A stretch of DNA of 64,000 nucleotides from Psychrobacter ciconiae. Its GTDB lineage: Bacteria > Pseudomonadota > Gammaproteobacteria > Pseudomonadales > Moraxellaceae. Position 1 is the first letter of the stretch, and the number at the start of each line of letters is the position of its first letter. Location: contig NZ_CAJGYV010000001.1 in NCBI RefSeq assembly GCF_904846055.1, positions 2,232,001-2,296,000 of the forward strand. Reading direction: 5' to 3'. A program made the translations under genes and the position numbers. The notes beneath the pieces are model-generated. The model did no database searches, had not been told where the DNA came from, and saw nothing but the letters and a program-made list of their open reading frames with translations. Positions 60,544 through 64,000 of this stretch are shown piece by piece.

Positions 60544-61203
60544 TTAAAAAACGACTGCTAGGCGGTCATCTAGCTTGATACAAACTTGATAGGAAGACGT
60601 ATTTGATAGGTTGATGGGTAAGTTAAAGACAGTATTGCCAGTCAAAATCGCATTGTGAATCGGTAAAATCAATGCTGAATAATCCTTTCCTAAGCCTTGA
60701 GCAAGAGTGAATTGTTCAATTTTAATGATGCTTTCTTTGATCTGCCACAGCAGCCGACTGATGGTTTGTTTGGAATAATCATCAAGCTTCGAAAGCTCGG
60801 TAATTTCTTTTAGGTGATAATAGCGCTTTGCCACTTGCCATGAAATCGCCTGCGCTTCAATATCAAGCCCAATGGGTCTTTGATGGCTAATCGCAACCGC
60901 GACTTGGCTTCCTGAATGGCTAAAACAAATAAACGCTCCTGTATCTTTTAAATGATAAGGAAAGCTTGTTTCTACCAACTCATCGCTGATATTAAGATAA
61001 CAAAGCAGATCGGTTAAAAGCTGGCGTGTTCCTTGCCGCTGCTGCTGCCGCTCATGCTTTTTTTGTTCGGGAGTGTCATTTTTGGCTAAAAGGCTATCTA
61101 ATTTTGGCAGTGTGGCAAGCGCGCACCATGAGTCTTCATTTAGCTGATAAAATTTAGTATGTTCTAAGGTTATCATTGCTTTATTTTGAATAGAGTTATT
61201 CAT
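60544..61203 (-). CDS. 4'-Phosphopantetheinyl transferase, Sfp-type
   Basis: Activates acyl or peptidyl carrier proteins by attaching phosphopantetheine from CoA. About 219 residues: FICFSHSGSQVAVAI, then GLDIEAQ (Mg-binding Asp and Glu) near the middle and LLWQIKESIIK (W-x-x-K-E-S/A motif). ATG at 61203 is preferred, because the longer TTG start lies inside the pal terminator; 61176 (MITLEHTK) is another option. No strong ribosome site. No NRPS/PKS cluster is in view, so the partner carrier protein (possibly fatty-acid ACP) is unknown. Confidence 0.85.
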   Translation of the reverse strand: MNNSIQNKAMITLEHTKFYQLNEDSWCALATLPKLDSLLAKNDTPEQKKHERQQQRQGTRQLLTDLLCYLNISDELVETSFPYHLKDTGAFICFSHSGSQVAVAISHQRPIGLDIEAQAISWQVAKRYYHLKEITELSKLDDYSKQTISRLLWQIKESIIKIEQFTLAQGLGKDYSALILPIHNAILTGNTVFNLPINLSNTSSYQVCIKLDDRLAVVF

Positions 61204-61239
61204 GATAAAATTCAGGGTTGCAGGGTTTTTAGCGGATAA

Positions 61240-61271
61240 TAAAAAGCTCAGCAATTATTAAACTGCTGAGC
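61240..61271 (-). terminator. Terminator of pal
   Basis: Minus strand GCTCAGCA / TGCTGAGC stem followed by T5. A second, larger AT stem (AAGTTATTAATT/AATTAATAACTT, 61284-61320) overlaps the pal stop just before it. Confidence 0.85.
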
Positions 61272-61318
61272 CATAGCGCTATGTTAAGTTATTAATTAGT
61301 GACTTATCAATTAATAAC

Positions 61319-61858
61319 TTAATAAGACAATTCAGCGCGGCGGTTTTGCGCGTAAGCTTCTTCAGTCGTACCGTTTACGGCAGGGCGCTCTTCACCGTAG
61401 CTGATCACGTTGATGTTGGCAGGATTGACGCCTTGAGCTGCAAGATAGCTGCTGACGGCTTGGGCGCGGCGTTCACCGAGTGCCATGTTATATTCACGGC
61501 TACCGCGCTCATCAGTATGACCTGCGATCAACACGCTTGCTGCTGGGTTTGAGTTTAACAGGCTGGCGTGCTGACTTAATACGCTTGCAGACTCTGAGGT
61601 AATCTCGCTGCTATCAAAAGCAAAGTAGACGACCGCTTGCAGATTGTTAGCTGCGCTGATGATGCCGGCTGAGTTATCAACGATAACCGCGCCATTGTAG
61701 CCGACTTGACCGCCTGGAATGCCAAGTGGGGCAACGACGACTTCAGAGGTTGCGCGTTTGGTTTGACAGCCAGTAGCCAAAACAACGGCGCTTGATAACA
61801 CAGCAAGGGCGGCGACTTTGGCGATAGCATGGTTGGACAATGCAGCAGTTAGTGACAT
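61319..61858 (-). CDS. pal: Peptidoglycan-associated lipoprotein Pal
   Basis: Outer-membrane lipoprotein of the Tol-Pal envelope system. 179 residues: signal with lipobox LATGC (Cys near 31), a linker, then the OmpA-like peptidoglycan-binding domain: VVYFAFDSSEI, IAGHTDERGSREYNMALGERR (given as pieces IAGHTDERGS and YNMALGERRAQAV) and ISYGEERPAV. AGGAGTGTTTC precedes the ATG. It stands alone with two hairpins downstream; tolB is not next to it, so it could be a Pal paralogue. Confidence 0.9.
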   Translation of the reverse strand: MSLTAALSNHAIAKVAALAVLSSAVVLATGCQTKRATSEVVVAPLGIPGGQVGYNGAVIVDNSAGIISAANNLQAVVYFAFDSSEITSESASVLSQHASLLNSNPAASVLIAGHTDERGSREYNMALGERRAQAVSSYLAAQGVNPANINVISYGEERPAVNGTTEEAYAQNRRAELSY

Positions 61859-62169
61859 GAAACACTCCTAAAATTTAACTTCATTTTGTTGTTGTAAAAC
61901 CACTTATAATAAACCATTGGGCAATGATGACCCAAAGTAAAGTCAATGTTACGTTGTGTAAGTAGCATTACTGTGAATGATGTCAAAGTTTGCCGATAAT
62001 TACAATATGCAATTGGCAACCTTCGTTACGATTTGGTAGTTTCTCTGCCATTTTTTAGCATTTTCGGTGATAATAAGAAAAAACTTACTATCTTAGCTAA
62101 GATTAAAAACGCATTTTTTGATTTTATTCAAAATCGACCATTTAAAAAACAACGATTTAAGGAATACTT
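61859..62169. other. 311-bp divergent intergenic region between pal and pepN
   Basis: AT-rich, presumably with both promoters. The short plus-strand frame across 62033-62266 has no ribosome site and overlaps pepN. Nothing else is visible. Confidence 0.4.
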
Positions 62170-64000
62170 ATGTCCATTGCCGAAACTGATGCGCCTATTG
62201 TCAACGTTGAAATGCCAGATGTGCCGCCGCACGCGCCAACACCAATCAACCAAAAGATTTATTTAAAAGACTATCAGCCGCCAAGCTTTACGGTGGAAAC
62301 AGTGGATTTGGACATTAAATTGTTCGAGGCGTTTGCAACGGTTGCAAGCACGCTTAAGATGACGCGCGCGCACCAAGGCGATTTGGTGTTGCTTGGCGAA
62401 GCGCTTGAGCTGCAAAGCATTACGATGAACGGTAAAGAGTTATCTGAAGCCGATTACCAATTGTCCGCCGGAAAGCTGGTTATTAGCGATGCGCCCGATA
62501 CCGTTCAGCTTGATATTTCGGTCAAAATCGTCCCGCAAACCAATACTGAGCTTGAAGGGCTTTATATCGCCGGCAGTGGTGATGAGACGATGTTTGTCAC
62601 CCAGTGCGAGCCGGAAGGGTTTCGCAAGATTACCTATTATCCTGACCGTCCGGACGTTTTGGCAGTGTTTACCACGCGCCTTGAAGCCGATAAGCGCTTT
62701 AAGACCTTGCTTGGTAATGGCAACTTGATTGAGGCAGGCGTGGTTGAAGGCGATAGCAATCGCCATTTTGCCATTTGGCATGACCCGACTAAAAAGCCCA
62801 GCTATTTATTTGCTTGCGTGATTGCAGATTTGGACGTCTTGACCGACAGCTTTACCACCAGTGAAGGTCGTAAGGTCACGCTTGAATTATTTGCCAAAGC
62901 TTCCGACATTGATAAATGCCATGTTGGCATGCAAGCACTAAAAGACGCCATGCTTTGGGATGAGGTCAATTACGGTCGTGCTTATGATTTAGACCGCTAT
63001 ATGATTGTGGCGGTGAGCCAATTTAACATGGGGGCGATGGAAAATAAGGGGCTCAATATCTTTAATACCGCTTGCGTGCTCTCAAGCCCTGAAACAACGA
63101 CCGACAGCCGAAGCTTTAATGTCAAAGCGGTGATCGCGCATGAGTATTTTCACAACTGGACGGGCAACCGCATCACCTGCCGCGACTGGTTTCAGCTGTG
63201 TTTAAAAGAAGGCTTTACCGTATTTCGCGACCAGTCGTTTTCTGCTGACCAACAATCAAGCGCCGTTCAGCGTATTGATGACGTGGCAATGCTGCGAGCG
63301 CATCAATTTAGCGAGGACGCAGGACCGCTTGCGCATCCGGTTCGCCCCGAAAGCTTTGTTGAAATCAACAACTTTTATACCACCACCATCTATGAAAAAG
63401 GCGCTGAAATCGTGCGAATGATTGCCAATACCCTTGGCAAAGACGATTTCCGCGCAGGGACGGATGAGTATTTTCGCCGCTACGATGGTCAAGCGGTGAC
63501 GGTTGAGGATTTTTTATCGGCGCTAAGTATTAACAATCCGAAAATTGAGCAGTTTATCGATTGGTATCGTCAGCCCGGAACGCCCGTGGTTTCAGGTCAG
63601 CAAAGCTTTGATGAAAACAGTAGAACGCTGATGATTACCTTAAGCCAAAACACGCGCCACGTTTCAGGGTTTGATGCGCCAAAGCCGCTGCCAATTCCCG
63701 TTGCCACCGCGCTTTTTGATAAGGTTACGGGCGAAATCATCGCTGAGCAGATGCTATTGTTAGAAGATTCAAGCCAAACGTTCACTTTTGACAACATCGA
63801 TAGCGCGCCGATTGTGTCGTTGCTTCGAGACTTTAGCGCGCCGGTTATTTTGGATTTTGATTATCAAGATGATGATTTGGCGTTTTTGTTGACTTATGAA
63901 ACCAACGGCTTTAACCGCTGGCAAGTCACCCAAATGCTGGTCAATCGGATTTTATTGCAAAATCATGACCCAAGTGTTTATTTAACCGCGCTTGAAGATA
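62170..64000 (+). CDS. pepN: Aminopeptidase N (5' part, runs off the window)
   Basis: M1-family zinc aminopeptidase, cytosolic, removing N-terminal residues in peptide turnover. 610 codons are present, open to the window end. The exopeptidase motif GAMENKGLNIF is at about residue 285, and the zinc motif HEYFHNWTGNRITCRDWF follows around 325 with the downstream Glu. TTYRP-type and FYTTTIYEKGAEIVRM segments are also as in PepN. ATG at 62170 has AAGGA five bases upstream. N-terminal 35 residues (Pro-rich) precede the usual start of homology. The C-terminal third is missing. Confidence 0.95.
   Translation, partial: MSIAETDAPIVNVEMPDVPPHAPTPINQKIYLKDYQPPSFTVETVDLDIKLFEAFATVASTLKMTRAHQGDLVLLGEALELQSITMNGKELSEADYQLSAGKLVISDAPDTVQLDISVKIVPQTNTELEGLYIAGSGDETMFVTQCEPEGFRKITYYPDRPDVLAVFTTRLEADKRFKTLLGNGNLIEAGVVEGDSNRHFAIWHDPTKKPSYLFACVIADLDVLTDSFTTSEGRKVTLELFAKASDIDKCHVGMQALKDAMLWDEVNYGRAYDLDRYMIVAVSQFNMGAMENKGLNIFNTACVLSSPETTTDSRSFNVKAVIAHEYFHNWTGNRITCRDWFQLCLKEGFTVFRDQSFSADQQSSAVQRIDDVAMLRAHQFSEDAGPLAHPVRPESFVEINNFYTTTIYEKGAEIVRMIANTLGKDDFRAGTDEYFRRYDGQAVTVEDFLSALSINNPKIEQFIDWYRQPGTPVVSGQQSFDENSRTLMITLSQNTRHVSGFDAPKPLPIPVATALFDKVTGEIIAEQMLLLEDSSQTFTFDNIDSAPIVSLLRDFSAPVILDFDYQDDDLAFLLTYETNGFNRWQVTQMLVNRILLQNHDPSVYLTALED

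Noticed and set aside
61240..61254. TTG start at 61254 for the phosphopantetheinyl transferase
   Set aside because: It lies within the pal terminator and has no ribosome site; ATG at 61203 is more plausible.
61319..61858. Complete tol-pal operon
   Set aside because: No tolQRAB or cpoB gene adjoins pal; neighbours are pepN and a phosphopantetheinyl transferase.

Overview
The window reads as a continuous chromosomal segment of a gamma-proteobacterium. Its moderate-to-low GC, the protein flavour of the housekeeping genes and the gene mix (AspA, MaeA and MaeB, NnrS/NsrR, otsBA, acyl-CoA desaturase) suggest Moraxellaceae, most likely Psychrobacter or a close relative. This is an inference from protein character, not a database result. 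There is no rRNA operon, prophage, integron or CRISPR array. Mobile DNA is limited to two TnpB-only IS200/IS605-type elements.

Layout. 1-3.2 kb: molybdenum cofactor genes moaC-moaD-moaE, then molybdate uptake genes modA-modB with no modC beside them. 3.2-8.5 kb: a lipid-type locus resembling E. coli ynbABC. A CdsA-like cytidylyltransferase converges on an operon of a YnbA-YnbC-like three-domain fusion, a patatin-like protein lacking the usual catalytic dyad, and an SDR. 8.6-10.9 kb: a DUF2058 protein and aspartate ammonia-lyase. 10.9-16.9 kb: a co-directional run of otsB-otsA (trehalose) followed by acyl-CoA dehydrogenase, PIG-L deacetylase, SAM methyltransferase and GT2 glycosyltransferase, which looks like an uncharacterised biosynthetic unit. 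17.5-20.6 kb: NAD-malic enzyme and TnpB element 1. 20.6-24.6 kb: meso-diaminopimelate dehydrogenase, a D-2-hydroxyacid dehydrogenase homologue lacking the catalytic Arg, and an orphan ureidoglycine aminohydrolase. 24.6-33.5 kb: a tRNA with CAU anticodon, pteridine reductase, cca, maeB, selO, a desaturase and a GDPD. 33.7-41.1 kb: a lipoprotein, cobalamin adenosyltransferase, cysS, guaB, glmM and pdxH. 41.2-50 kb: an EmrAB-type pump and an aldehyde/electrophile detoxification set (DJ-1/PfpI, CurA-like, YqhD-like, TetR, aldehyde dehydrogenase). 50-54 kb: nitrosative-stress genes nnrS-nsrR with a recognisable NsrR site, an ankyrin lipoprotein and an MBL-like protein. 54.3-58.9 kb: an MFS exporter, TnpB element 2, a HIBCH-like hydrolase and an IclR regulator. 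59.6-64 kb: an outer-membrane protein, an Sfp-type phosphopantetheinyl transferase, Pal and the 5' part of pepN, which runs off the end.

The best candidates for undescribed biology are: (i) the YnbA-YnbC fusion with a strong internal Shine-Dalgarno/ATG at the domain junction; (ii) the six-gene otsBA-AcDH-PIG-L-MT-GT2 run; (iii) the two same-length (1237 bp) TnpB elements, whose ends, candidate TAM, RNA scaffold and guide positions can be inferred by comparing the copies, and whose TnpBs carry Gly at the usual RuvC-II Glu position. Start codons were chosen from Shine-Dalgarno placement, and several differ from the longest open frame.
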